Of a DNA stretch of 64,000 nt, positions 21,849 through 33,239 are shown piece after piece. Positions within the stretch are counted from its first letter, which is position 1, and every line of letters starts with the position of its first letter. Source of the DNA: Terfezia claveryi (lineage: Eukaryota; Ascomycota; Pezizomycetes; Pezizales; Pezizaceae); assembly GCA_015179025.1 (NCBI GenBank), contig WHUX01000043.1, positions 186,001-250,000 on the forward strand, in the 5' to 3' direction. The notes under the pieces are model-generated. The model saw nothing but the letters and a program-made list of their open reading frames with translations. It ran no database searches and was not told where the DNA came from. The translations under genes and the position numbers were made by a program.

Positions 21849-22711
21849 TTAAACTGATTTCAAGAGTTGGTAATCAGCAGATGCCCCTAGGTACAAGGCG
21901 AAGATGTCTAACTCGAGTTTATTGATATAGTTGCTGACTGAAGGCCTCGGGGTAAAACTCATGACTACCACTGAATTTGCAACATGACGGATTTGAAACC
22001 CCATATCCATCCCCCAAGATTCCGCAAGCTTCCACCAGAAAACCCTCAGGAAATCGCTAGAAAACACCCAGAATCATTGGAAATATCCATCCAAAATTAC
22101 TAAAACCGCTAATGCTTTGTTGTCCAAGTTTTTTGTACCCATTCCCACCATATAGTGTGAGATCTTGAACGTTAATTCTATACGTTATGACGCCCGCCCG
22201 CGAAAATATAGCAATTCCAGCGTAAAATTCCTTCGATCCTTAGAATTCCGGGTATATCAAGAAATCCCTAGACAGCTTCTAGGACTCTTCCACAACGCGG
22301 AGGAAGTGCGCCGTCATTTGTCCTTCAAGCTGCAAGCGTCGATCAAAGCTCTTCGAGAGCGTAACCTGACATGCTGTTTTCCAAAAATTTGAAAGACTTC
22401 AAGTGGGACCTATGCCGCCGAATCGTGTTCCCCTGGAAGCTATTTTCACTGGTAGTTTCTGTGTGGAGACACATCATGTGGTAGTGCATAAGCTTTAGAC
22501 CAGAATTAAGCAGATTCCACCCAATCTTACCACAAAACCAGCCGAACCATGAATTGATGCCTTCAACCAAATTCGCAAATGCACCAGATGAAGTGTGGTA
22601 TCGTGGCCCCACAACAAGCACACTTTTGAGGATGATCTTTGTGAACTCCTTAGCCTTGCTTATGGCTATGTGGCGGTCAGCGTTTAGAAGATCCAGAAGA
22701 TGAGCCAGCAT
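21849..22711 (-). pseudogene. Unrecognised minus-strand ORF fragments
   Basis: Two minus frames in line: 22343-22711 (122 residues, starting MLAHLLDLLNADRHIAISKA, with an amphipathic helical look) and 21849-22067 (72 residues, MFSSDFLRVFWWKLAESWGM). Stops lie between them. They could be parts of one decayed gene or exons with short introns, but I see no clear splice pairs and no known family. Confidence 0.2.
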
Positions 22712-23681
22712 CGACGTAGGGGATGTGCGTAGAAAGTGCGCTGCGAGCTATAGATTTTAAAATATAAAGATATATACTATTAGTCCAAGTGTCTTGTTTG
22801 TTTTTCACCCCTCATGACTAGTCTGAACCAATAACAACCCACCCAAGAAAATTCACAATATCATTGGTATCTTAATCTCGATCGTTGAGGTCATCACCAC
22901 TCTACTCCACGCCAAAGTGATGACTGCGGAATATGGTACTTACATTCTTTAGTCTAGGCCGAAGCCCGCACCATGTGCGGAATCACGAGGACATAAAGTG
23001 ATCCCAAATTAAAAATTGGTGGTGAATACATTATGTTAGTTGGGGAGATCATTATTCATTTGATGTCAAAGAGCTTCGGAAATATGATGACGATAGACAG
23101 ACGCATGAGATGAAGATCTGAAATTATAATGTCAGTAAACTCATTAGCATGTACATAAGAACCGGGGTCTTACAAATTGTTCAGTTATCAAGATCAGGCC
23201 CTAATATGTGCAACTTAAATCCAGAGATTCGTAAAACTCACCCGATCCCTCGGCCACACTGGGTGCGGACACTCGTTATAGGTCCACGTCAGGATGCACA
23301 AGGTATTTATGTCAGTAGAAACGATGACAAACGCTTCTTGATTATCTCTTACCTTGACAATAGACTCGGACCCATGAAAGGACTTCCCACCTTCCCTATG
23401 TCTATCATAAAGTCAGACGAACGCAGTATACTAGTCAGGCGTAGTACGTGGCCAGTCTGCATAACAATCCAACCTATAGCAACTCAGTAGTAATTACAAA
23501 CACCTCGGACTTAAAAAACTGTTCTCTGTGGTAAATGCTAAGCCGGTGCATCGGGATCATCGTGTTATCTAAAGCCAAAGGATGTCAGCTTTGGAACAGC
23601 ACCGTAGAGTTTTCATTTATATACACCATATAGACCAGAACCTCTCCCGGTTTCTCTCTATCACCAGATCATCGAAGAAAT
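22712..23681. other. Unassigned stretch
   Basis: The only long frame is 23149-23490 (plus, 113 residues), which is Pro/Arg-rich with no recognised motif. I see no repeat or RNA gene. The segment leads into the hypothetical gene at 23682. Confidence 0.3.
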
Positions 23682-24332
23682 TTGTGCTCAAAGGAGTTTA
23701 AAGAGATAACGTTACCCGAAGAAAAATCTAAATCACATCTACCAACCATGTCGAGCAGGACTCTCCCGGTTGTGAATAGCGATTTCAACCCCATCGACCG
23801 AGATCCCCAAGAATATATTCATCCCATAGGTGTCCTTCCAGTCCTCGCTATCAACATAGAATCCACCCAGTCAAAGCACGAGCACACTGAGCAACCAGAG
23901 CACCACGCCGAAACATCCAAAATGGACGAAGCGCCGCCAATGCTGGAAGCAGCAGATCTATCGTATCAACCGATGATACAACATCTCGATGTCAAAGATC
24001 CGCCGCCAAGGCCAAGCGTAGTCTCTAACCAACACAACACCATTCTCATGGAGGAAGCCGCAAGCAGAGCCTCGAGTTTCGACCAAGAGGATAGCCCCCC
24101 ACCTAATCCGAGTGACGGCGACTTTACGACTCAAGAAAATCCGTCTCTAATTTTTTCGTCGCCGTACCTGCTCTCACGGTTCTTCACTATAGACCATTAC
24201 AACGAATCCCTCAGGCATGAAGCAGGCATTGCAGCATCTGAAGACCGAATTCGAGATGGACAGAATATGTTCATCCAAAGGGTGGTGGAGATTATTTTTG
24301 GGATTGATACCCTTTCTGAGTCTCGAGTGTGA
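23682..24332 (+). CDS. Hypothetical protein, disordered N-terminal two-thirds
   Basis: A 216-residue open frame without stops. The first true ATG may be the one at 23748 (MSSRTLPVV), since the 23682 start lies in a less protein-like context. Residues 1-150 are rich in Pro, Ser, Glu and Gln and look disordered (EQPEHHAETSKMDEAPPM). The last 60 residues (YLLSRFFTIDHYNESLRHEA, then ENMFIQRVVEIIF-like text) look helical. A TATATACACCATATAG stretch lies about 60 bp upstream. I do not recognise a family. Length, composition and lack of stops make it one of the more plausible host genes in this stretch. Confidence 0.4.
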   Translation: MCSKEFKEITLPEEKSKSHLPTMSSRTLPVVNSDFNPIDRDPQEYIHPIGVLPVLAINIESTQSKHEHTEQPEHHAETSKMDEAPPMLEAADLSYQPMIQHLDVKDPPPRPSVVSNQHNTILMEEAASRASSFDQEDSPPPNPSDGDFTTQENPSLIFSSPYLLSRFFTIDHYNESLRHEAGIAASEDRIRDGQNMFIQRVVEIIFGIDTLSESRV

Positions 24333-24711
24333 TAAGCAAATAGTGCTTTGATGATGGTTTCAATATATTAATGTCTTTCCTCGTAATATCTTCGTCGACT
24401 ATATACTTGAGTATGTCAAGTATAGAGATGTATAATTGATTATTTCTTGGTAGCTCATACCTCTCTACTTTAGCTATGGTGGAGTGCTAGCGGTTTAAAC
24501 AAAAGATTGCTGTCCGTAAGCAGCTGTAGAAGTCCGCTAAATCAAAACCGTCCGTATGTGCTTCTATCAGTCGCGCTCCTGCCGCCATAGATGTTGTAGA
24601 TTGTTGTTCAGACAAGAATCCGTTGCAGTGGTATCACCACTTTGTAAAAGAGTAGTATGAAGGTATAGTTTATCCTTCATCCTGTAGCGACCTTCCAGTG
24701 ATGATCAGTTG

Positions 24712-24757
24712 GGACCTAATAGGAGTAATGACAAAAAAAAAAAAAAAAAAAAAAAAG
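24712..24757 (+). repeat. LINE-type 3' end with long poly(A)
   Basis: GGGACCTAATAGGAGTAATGAC is followed by about 25 adenines. It matches the tail motif at 20690, 60940 and 63473. The 5' extent of the insertion was not resolved. Confidence 0.6.
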
Positions 24758-25295
24758 GGAGTGATGTTGAGTGGAGTCGTGATACTGCGATATCACGTGA
24801 TTGCAGTACATTTTATATCCTCGGTTGTATTGTTTTGAAGCTTTATCCGCACTAAATAAATTTAGTCAGTGGCAAGTTTCGAAGCAAGGAAAGAATCAAG
24901 GTACGTACTTCGTTTAACATTCGGTATAGTTAAACTCTACACTTTCCTATCCATATCTATATAGTCAGTTCAAATTCAGCCGCTATACCTTACGTTTATG
25001 AAAGGATCTATGGCCCACGACTGGCATGTCCATGCCGACCGATCTCACGAATGTACTCAGTATTGCGGGCTGGTCTGTTTGTTTTAATCTTTGACATAAC
25101 TGTGGGTTCGGACTGTTAGATATAATAATTTTTTTTTTAGATTTCGATCTCATACACCCAACCTGTCATCCCTCGATGTGCATTCAAATAAATTCTCTAA
25201 AGGATTTTTGACCAACCCTGCCCTAGACTTGTATAATCTGGGCTTTTTTCAATAATCAACATATATATATTCAGTACTCATATCGGACCCGATGG
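24758..25295. other. Unassigned stretch
   Basis: AT-rich, with a T9 run near 25130 and an ATATATAT tract near 25260. No frame above background and no repeat shared with the rest of the window. Confidence 0.3.
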
Positions 25296-25370
25296 GGGTC
25301 CATGATGAGCCACCGGGAAATCCGGGTGGATTCAAAGACAAGACAAGTTAGTCTGCCAGGTCCGGCGATG
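25296..25370 (+). repeat. GAGCCACCGGG repeat block, copy 2
   Basis: GTCCATGATGAGCCACCGGG, then AAATCCGGGTGGATTC and AGTCTGCCAGGTCC. It is the direct relative of 19461-19540 and, inverted, of 20640-20690. The core CCACCGGGAAATCCGGGTGG can form a hairpin. Confidence 0.5.
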
Positions 25371-25973
25371 TGTATAAACTGGGCTACTTGGCTATGGCGC
25401 CTAGTTATCGGGTTTTTGGCATTAAACCGAATTAGCAGAAGTTGTTCTTGTTGGTAAGAAATTCCTCAGCCAATTCAGACCCGGATGCTCAATAAGGTAT
25501 AGGGGAGTCTCCCTTCACTCTTGCGCGACCTTTTGACGTGATTATCCGTAAGTGTATGATTGTATTTTCGGCTCAGTCAGATGGACATTGTACTGAAAAG
25601 TTTAAAAAATGAGCCAGATTTTTGGCAGAATTTCGGCCGGCCGGGCAAGCTTTCGTAGTCTTCGAAATGGCCCCAGGGGCCCGGGCCCGGGTATCTGACT
25701 ATCTACGTGAGCAGATAGGAGGCACAGGGCTATTGATGGATATATGAAGGGCGTAGTATCCTTTTCACTCGGTCAGTTTGTAAGCTTTAGATAAATATCC
25801 CAAGAAAATTAAAGAAAAAAAAAAAGTGTTCCCCTTCCGATACCTGAGTTCTGACCAGCGCATCCGCGATTTACGTACCTACAAAAGGCCCTCATAGTAT
25901 TAGTATCTCGATATCAATAGAGTTTAGTTGTTGATCGATTTTGAAATCACAGTCTTTTCTACAATATTATGAC
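25371..25973. other. Unassigned stretch
   Basis: No gene is evident. A GC palindrome GGGCCCGGGCCCGGGT-like run lies near 25675-25692, and an A13 run near 25815. Confidence 0.3.
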
Positions 25974-26037
25974 GGCCAACTCCGCACATATATTTATCGG
26001 ACCTCGGCCAACTCCGCACATATGTTTATCGGACCTC
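25974..26037. repeat. Two tandem 32-bp units
   Basis: GGCCAACTCCGCACATATAT then TTATCGGACCTC, repeated at once with one change (ATATGT). The two units lie at 25974-26005 and 26006-26037. No function is implied. Confidence 0.85.
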
Positions 26038-29000
26038 GTCGACAAGGTTTACGTTATAATAAGTCGCAGAGGGTGTTTTCTGTTGAAATGGGTCCTTTGA
26101 GTCCGTGACTGAGGGGTCGGCGAGGCTCACGGTTTTGGAAAATTTACAGTAGACTCGATAGAAAGAAAAGTTTCAATACAAGATTAGATATCAATTGCCG
26201 GAAACAGGAAAACATTACCTTCACGATTTCGATAACAAACAATATGAATGTAAGCCCACCGCCCGATGATATGTATCAAAGTTCTACTATAGCCCACCTT
26301 TATTGCTTCGGGCAAAACAAATTGCAAGCTTTGATAACCTTGATTAGGTCAAGATTCGTGATGCAGGCACAATTGGAAGAAAGGGTTTTGCTAAAGGCCA
26401 CGAACGATTTGGTTTCACGTGAACTTATGTTCGCAGTCACAAGCGGCTGCAGCCAACTATATATAAAATTCATTCTACCAGAATTTAGGGATACAGTGAG
26501 GCTTAAAATATATATATGGGAACTTGTAAGCTGCAAGCACAATCACCCTAGCCCTATAGACGGGTAGCAGGGCCACAGTTTTGGACATTTGGTTTGGCCC
26601 ACGGGTTCCCACAGAATAGATTGATCCAGCACTGCGGCATGGACATGACACTTTGGTCAATTGCAAGCCTAGTACCAGTGGCTCGAGATTCTGGTTGTCA
26701 CAACTTCTAGATCTTGCACTTCTCCCATATACATTACGAGATATCTGGTTCTGCTTTCTTCATTGTGACTACTTGTGACGTACTCGGGACTCACATTCGT
26801 ACATTGCTTACGGTAACTATATATGAAACTGCTAGCACTGAATTCGGTATGGGGATTCGAGAAATGAGATGTCGTGAACCGACGCCAAAGCAGCCGACAT
26901 TGGTCGTCATGCATATATGATTCAATAAGGCCCTGCATCCAGGAAATATCATGATAACTAGACCCCAAGAATGTTCCATTCTTTTTCCATGAACGGGCCT
27001 GCATACGCAATAATGTATCACCGAGTACCAATTGGTTTAGCTGCCGACGTCACAGAATATATGAACACAATCATAAGCAAAGATATCCAAGTCTCGTGCC
27101 ACATATACAAGACGGATCGCGCCAGCGCAGTATTCGTACGACGTAATTCGACATCCTCCATTCTACGCCGCCTATATCCAGGTTACCATATACGTATACT
27201 AGCACCTATGATACGCAACCCACAATACTATGTTGTACCCGGAAAACTGGTGAATAAGACTCCTTGTCTGTATATCTGAATCATAATTCTAGAATAAGTC
27301 AAAATCCGAGTCAGGGACGCTAATCTGCCCACAACTAGTAATGCCCCTACCACAAAAAGGAAAGAGCAAAGATACAGACAAGGAATCTTATTCACCAGTT
27401 TTCCCGGTAGGCTTGATTTGTGGGTTGAATATATCTGTGGAGTACTCAGGTATGACAACCAATCAATAGTTACGAGCTTGAGCCTCATAGCTTGAATTGA
27501 CATTGATGAGAAACGTGATCATCACGTCATAGTACTTTGCCGAGCTGCATGGTCCAGCCCAGACATACATACCTTCGCCACGTATTTCCGACCGTATACC
27601 TCTACTGATTTCTCCGTGTTGTTCTAGCATGTGCTCCGATGGTATACTCATCAACCGATGCGTTCGAATGATGCCGCCATCTACGTAGGTAGTGTATAAC
27701 AGTTACCGTTGATTCTTAGCTTGCAACAGAGAGTCTTGGCACGACTAGCCTGAAGTATCTATCCACGTTACACGGCGCTAATGGTAGATGCAAATACGTC
27801 TCCAAGTCACCAAAAAAAAAAAAAAAGAATGCACAGCCTTCGTCATTGAGTTTTTTTGAAGCTATTTGAACAGTTTCTGTGAACTCTATATTCACTATTT
27901 AGATCACCTGTTCTTTGTAGAACATACCGTGCATTGTAAGATTTCGAAGGCTGTACCGTACCTGTGTGTACGATTGCGAGACGGCATCGCGAGAATATCT
28001 ATGCATCCTACGAAAGCTATACTAAGAACTATTTCTCTACGATTTATAACAAGAGCGATCCTTTTTCTAGCTACTCTATTCACCCATTGGTCCCGGCATT
28101 TTTCAAGGTGCATGGAGAGACGAAGTTATAGACAAAAAGTTCGTGCCCTACGTAAAGATGTAATGTACCCCGTACAGTGTTGCCATACAAAATTCCCCAA
28201 TATACAGCCTTTTATGTCAGGGTCTTATGCCAGGGAGAGTACGAAAGATTTTGTCACTGGTTGTATATTTAAAAGGGTGCCTGCGGCTCTTCGCATCCTG
28301 TCCCCAATTAGAGTGGACCGGGGAGAGCAATATCCTTACATTCTAGACTACATTCCAATCTCACAGGAAGCAAACCAGACTCAGAACCACAATGTTTAAT
28401 TAGGCAAGGGATATAGATGAGGTACTGTACATATAAGGTAGGATCGATCGATGTCTGTTGTATAATCCCATTGAGTATAAACAAGCAGTAGCACCCTTAT
28501 AGCTAAGAGGAAACCCACCCAATCAATCTCTATAGTGATGGAGATATACATTGTAGCGATGCCATCTCATGCGCTGTTGCCGTAGCGTATGGTTCTGCAA
28601 CGTCACGCTAAAGTTTTTCTTTTCTTTTTTTTCTTCCTCCAGTCTACCATTGCGCCATCTTCTGGTAGTTCAGGAAATTGATCCTTCAACACATATTTAT
28701 CTTCTCTCCTTTCTCTTTATTAATTATCTAGTCATGTTCTTCTTTCAACTAGTCAATGATGCTGCTACTCTATGTACAAGTATGTTACAATATTTGTACA
28801 ATGCGTGAGGGAAAGTATATTCTACAGGTTAGTGCGCCATTACCCTCCCCACGCATGTAAGTATATGAAGCCCCTATATGTAGCCCCACTTGAAACATCT
28901 TGGTGAACATAACAGTTTTTGACCTGTAGTAGTTATCCTTGTTGATACTATCGATTGGTGTGTATGTTGAGACCCTGGCGACCACATCTTGTTTTTGACA

Positions 29001-30158
29001 ACCAAAAGTAACATATGTTGTTCCACAGCCAGAAGCCACCGCAGCCAGGCTTATCAACACAGCAATAGCAATGAAGCCCAGGATAAGTCACTGGTGCATG
29101 TTTGTGCCAGCTAGTAAGTTGCCGTACCTTGAATATTCCTAGCAGAGACGGCCACGGGAATGGCTGAATTAGTATCTTGTCTGTCTACTCATCGATTTTC
29201 CCATGAAAATCTGCGATGTCGTTGGTTAGCAGTAGATGTCAACGAAAAGCTCCCAAGTTTCAAATCCAGCTTCACGCTGCGGCGCTATATACTTCTGGTC
29301 ACTTTGATAGGATAGGTGCATGACAGCTAGGCACTCTTCCTCGACGTCCAGCCAGTTTCGTAGTTTTTTTCTAAAAGGAAAAGAAAAGTCTCACAATCGC
29401 CTTAGGTCGTGGCGAGGCCCCGATGGCTCCCCAAAGTAGTTCCTATACCCTCGAGACAACAGGCTTAAGCATCTTGAATTTGTGAAATAACAAAGGAAAT
29501 AAAACCCAATGAATGATATCTCTCCCTCTGTGTCAAAGACAATATTATGAAAAGAAATTCTTCGCCCAGTCAATCGTAACTCATCTCCCCCCCTCGCCCA
29601 TCCTCCTCCTTTCTCTTCTTGAAGACCCGCTTTGGTTCATCCATCTGAACCCAGCTGTCCCCTCGGGTCTCCAGAGCTACTTCTTCGGGACATGGGGAAT
29701 GATCACTATTCAATACTCGCCAGAAACCCTTCATACCCAAGACTATCTATATCTTGAAGTCCTTTCATTTTGTGAGTTCAACCGGTTCAGCATAGAGTAT
29801 CCACCTTGCAAAAAGGGATGATTAGGATGGAAAAGGAAATAAGAGGTATACCTAACAGAACAAGAAAATGAAAAAAAAAACGTTTTCAGGCTCAAACCTA
29901 GAGGCTCTATTCTGTTAACCCCATGGAACGTTGTATTCTCGTAATACAGGAATCCTCCTCTAGTGAATTCCTTCGATATATACTTTATTTAACAAGATGC
30001 TAATTACAATCATATGTACTAGCTGTACGCCACCTCGAGGTTTGTGGGTGTAGGGTGTGATTATGAATAACCCTGTGATTATGAAACGCTGTGGGGATGT
30101 GAGATGGTGTTCATTACAGGTTTAAACAGCACCGGACAAGGTCAGGATCATAAAGTAC
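26038..30158. other. Unassigned 4.1-kb stretch with only weak ORFs
   Basis: Frames at 26244-26567, 26971-27279, 27866-28399 and 29513-29821 (plus), and 26669-27031, 27463-27654 and 28785-29060 (minus) lack recognisable domains. The 28785-29060 frame begins MLISLAAVASGCGTTYV, which could be a short signal peptide. The 27866 frame has no ATG until about 28000. Several could be exon pieces of one decayed gene, but I found no consistent splice set. The inverted repeat at 27236-27410 is listed separately. Confidence 0.3.
27236..27410. repeat. Inverted repeat, arms about 37 bp, loop about 95 bp
   Basis: Left arm CCCGGAAAACTGGTGAATAA then GACTCCTTGTCTGTAT; right arm is its inverse, ATACAGACAAGGAATCTTAT then TCACCAGTTTTCCCGG. 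Only a base or two differ. It could be a foldback element or a recent inverted duplication. It also makes two predicted peptides share PGKLVNK(T/I)PCLY on opposite strands. Confidence 0.75.
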
Positions 30159-30359
30159 TGATGACTATGAAAAGGACACACGCAGAGTAAAGCTCAACTC
30201 ACAACCCTTGGTAAGGAATCTGCAGAATGTATTCTATGAACAAAGCTCGATGATTGCTATTGTGACAAGACGAGAAGAGACCATTATATAGAACTAACAC
30301 GACTGGGTACCATCCCGACATATTCCCTTTTCAAGTAACTCTACTTTTAAGGCGCGTCA
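30159..30359 (-). repeat. 3' LTR of the Gag-only element
   Basis: 201 bp, about 98% identical by eye to the other LTR. It carries TTATATAGAAC on the plus strand near 30285, a possible TATA-like element read the other way. Confidence 0.88.
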
Positions 30360-30463
30360 GATCACCCCCATTTCCGCCGCCATGTTTCGCCAGATCCCAT
30401 TGCAGAGAAACATAAGAAAGGAAATCAAACAAGCGCCAGATATCTCCAACCTCATTTCCCCAT

Positions 30464-31645
30464 TCATTCCATGTAAGGATGAAATAATTTCTTGGTAGAA
30501 AAGACCACACCTTCACCCCTTGTTCCACTCTTATCCCCTCCGCTAGTGATCCATCCCTTCGACACTGCAAATGCTCCACCTGGGTCATAAACAATCCTAT
30601 AGACAACAAGCTTCACCCCTTGTCCCCTCCGGCAATGACGCATCCATTCTACACTGTAAATACTACCCCCACCTGAGTCATAGACATCCCCATAGACAGC
30701 AAGCTGACCCGTGATTAATCCCATGTTCAGTATTTGCCTCAATGACTTCTCCAGATCCCACTCCAATATCTTGACATGACATTTCGGTTTGTTATCAATT
30801 GGGGATTTGGTATGAGTATGTCCAGTTACTTCCATTCTTTTATCTTCAACAAAGGTGGACACTTGTTTCCAATCCTCCGGATCTACCTCTTTTTCCACTG
30901 ACTCTGCCAACTCAGGTACAATAGTGATCATTCCCACCGGATTGGTTTTTGAAACCAGTCCTGAGTCTTCACCAGATAGATGCTCAACATAGGCTACCGT
31001 AATAGTTTGGGTGTGAGATGTCTGATCAATCGCACTTTGAACATAGTTGTCTTCGGTTCGGGATTGGTTTTCATCCACCACTAACTCATCTGTAACAGTG
31101 ATTATTCCCGCTGGATCAGTTTCTGGGACTAGTCCCAAGTTTTCATCAGGCAAATGCACAGCATGAATTACCGAGCCTTTCTCCACTGACTCTACCAACT
31201 CATCTGCAATAATAACCATTTCCATTGAAGGGGTTTCTGAGACACTTTGAATCCAAGCTTGCTGTAGATAGCTGCCATCGACTCGGGATTGGTTTTGGTT
31301 TGGTAGTGGAGTTTGTAGTACCTGGGCCATAGGCTTCTCATAGGCGTCAACAACCTCCGGAAACCAATAGACCTCATCGAATGGTGTAGGAAATCGTTGC
31401 CTTAAAGCTCTGGCAGCAGCATCGTAGGTGGTCTTTTTATCCGGCCTCAAGTTAACCATGAATTGTTTTGCCTTGCCTTCCAAATTGCTCTGCAATACCA
31501 GCACTTTGGCCCGTTCACGCCAGGCTGTATCACTGGTCTGAGTATCAAGGCCTTCAAGTAAAATCTCCAGTAGCTCTAGAAAATCCTCCACACTGACTGT
31601 GTTCTTCTCCCCACTGAACGACATCATAGGAAAAGACGAAAACAT
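30464..31645 (-). CDS. Gag-like protein, intact, with internal duplications
   Basis: Intact 393-residue ORF; ATG at 31645, with a second in-frame ATG pair at 31627. Residues 15-95 match a retrotransposon Gag capsid: VEDFLELLEILLEGLDTQ, LQSNLEGKAKQFMVNLRPD and a closing ALRQRFPTPF, compare the L-x-x-x-LxGxAxxW...L-x-x-RF pattern. There is no CCHC zinc knuckle. The middle is an imperfect duplication of about 60 residues, each beginning NQSR and holding LGLVPETDPAGIIT or SGLVSKTNPVGMIT. The C terminus holds two related 28-residue units beginning VYDSGGGSIYSVEW and VYDPGGAFAVSKGW. An intact frame in a young element suggests the product is used. Confidence 0.8.
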   Translation of the reverse strand: MFSSFPMMSFSGEKNTVSVEDFLELLEILLEGLDTQTSDTAWRERAKVLVLQSNLEGKAKQFMVNLRPDKKTTYDAAARALRQRFPTPFDEVYWFPEVVDAYEKPMAQVLQTPLPNQNQSRVDGSYLQQAWIQSVSETPSMEMVIIADELVESVEKGSVIHAVHLPDENLGLVPETDPAGIITVTDELVVDENQSRTEDNYVQSAIDQTSHTQTITVAYVEHLSGEDSGLVSKTNPVGMITIVPELAESVEKEVDPEDWKQVSTFVEDKRMEVTGHTHTKSPIDNKPKCHVKILEWDLEKSLRQILNMGLITGQLAVYGDVYDSGGGSIYSVEWMRHCRRGQGVKLVVYRIVYDPGGAFAVSKGWITSGGDKSGTRGEGVVFSTKKLFHPYME

Positions 31646-31893
31646 AGGAATATGCTAAGAGAAAGATCTGAAGAAAGAGAGAAGAAAAACAGAGATATAA
31701 GGACTTAGGATCGTAGGACTGAAAATAATAAAGCTCCCTGCACAGTGAACCAAAGAAAAGAGACAGAAAGGTTGATTTTCTATCGACTCTGAAGAAAGAG
31801 AGTGCTACCGCAGCAGCCACTCCTGGAAATCACCGCAGCGATCTTCCAGCCTACCAAGAGGGATAGAGTACCGAGTCTTTCTAGTACCGCCAC

Positions 31894-32094
31894 TGATGAC
31901 TATGAAAAGGACACACGCAGAGTAAAGCTCAACTCACAACCCTTGGTGAGGAATCTGCAGAATGTATTCTATGAACAAAGCTCTATGATTGCTATTGTGA
32001 CAAGACGAGAAGAGACCATTATATAGAACAAACACGACTGGGTATCATCCCGACATATTCCCTTTTCAAGTAACTCTACTTTTAAGGCGCGTCA
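31894..32094 (-). repeat. 5' LTR of the Gag-only element
   Basis: 201 bp, transcription expected on the minus strand toward the gag ORF at 31645. The GTAC duplication follows at 32095-32098. Confidence 0.88.
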
Positions 32095-33239
32095 GTACAG
32101 TTGCGCAAACTGTATGGAATCACATACTGCTTGGTTGGAATGGAACCTTGAGAGAGAAAGAGCATTGAATCACACTTATTGCACGATCCGTACGGGTATT
32201 AACTTTATATTTCACAGACGCAAATGCCAAAGCGGTCCCGTATATTTGTAGGGAAATACCCTCTGACGCAAGTGGGCATAAGCACAAACCACGTGAGTGG
32301 GACAGAAAAATAACCCACCCGCTCGCTTATATCTGAAAGGATGTTATGTACTCAATGCGTGCAATAATTAGGCATAAAAAGCTTTAGTTTAGTTCTCAGG
32401 CTGTGAACCAATACGAGACCTCTCACCTCAATCCCTTGATCCACTCCTGAACTCGTAATTAATATCTTTGCATTACTATTAGTTGAGGATGAAAGATATT
32501 GTAGATACTCTGGCAGCTCCCTAAGCTTGAGACCTATACAGTATATTCCCTACTATACAGCCCGCTGGTGCTTTTATTTTACTGCCTGTATCCAACCAAA
32601 TAGGCCAGCGTAAATCACCGTAACGTCTGCATTTCGCTGACGTAGTTCCCAAGCAAAGCAGCCAGAGCTCAAATGTGTTTTTTGTTCTCTAGATATCACC
32701 TTGATTGGTAAAAGTATTATTTGTAACCATACCTGTATTCCTTCCACCCCAGCTTGCAATGCTAGATTTATAACCCTCCTTGTTGCTGAGGTGTATTAGC
32801 AGATTATTCGGAGTCAACGGATTTAGGTATATTCTAAACAGGGGCGGTAACAGCTACTTTTTTTCAACAATCGTATCCACACTTAAGAGATAATCCGGTT
32901 TCATGCTTGCAGTACAGGTGGAAAATCAGGTGGTACCAATAAAACACAGAAAATTCTTTGGTTTTGTTTTTTGTTTTGTTTAAAGTCCGTACGTCTATGG
33001 AGCCTTAGGCTATGAGACGGCCCCGTTCCCTCATTTTAGAAGACTCGGTACGCTCACGGAACAACGAGCCAACTGACAAAAACAAACTGTGAAAGACTCG
33101 CCACCTATATAAACTGTATGGAGGATCGAAATGCCAATCAAGGTAAAGGAAAAAATGATATAAGCCATCACATAAGTAATCCATTACCAGTCACTGCGCA
33201 AATCCACTCTCTTCCTTCCTCTGTTAAACTCGTAAGCCT
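32095..33239. other. Unassigned stretch
   Basis: No convincing gene; the frame 32574-32759 (minus) is not recognised. CCTCATTTTAGAAGACTCGG near 33028 resembles CCCTCATTTTTAGGTGACTC at 33259, suggesting the LINE-related sequence begins to the left of 33240. A TTTGTTTTTTGTTTTGTTT run lies near 32960. Confidence 0.35.

Larger units (their letters stand above)
30159..32094 (-). mobile_element. Complete 1.94-kb LTR retrotransposon encoding only Gag (TR-GAG type)
   Basis: Two 201-bp direct repeats (30159-30359 and 31894-32094) differ at four positions by eye and are flanked by the 4-bp duplication GTAC (30155-30158 and 32095-32098). On the minus strand the LTR reads TGACGCGCC...ATAGTCATCA. A purine tract GGAAATGGGGGTGATC (30375-30360) sits before the 3' LTR, and TGGCGGTACTAG follows one base after the 5' LTR as a possible primer site. 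The inside holds one gag-like ORF and no protease, RT, RNase H or integrase. It must be mobilised in trans. Near-identical LTRs point to recent insertion. Confidence 0.88.

Noticed and set aside
27866..28399. 177-residue plus-strand ORF as a gene
   Set aside because: No ATG in the first 45 codons, no domain, and composition close to random.
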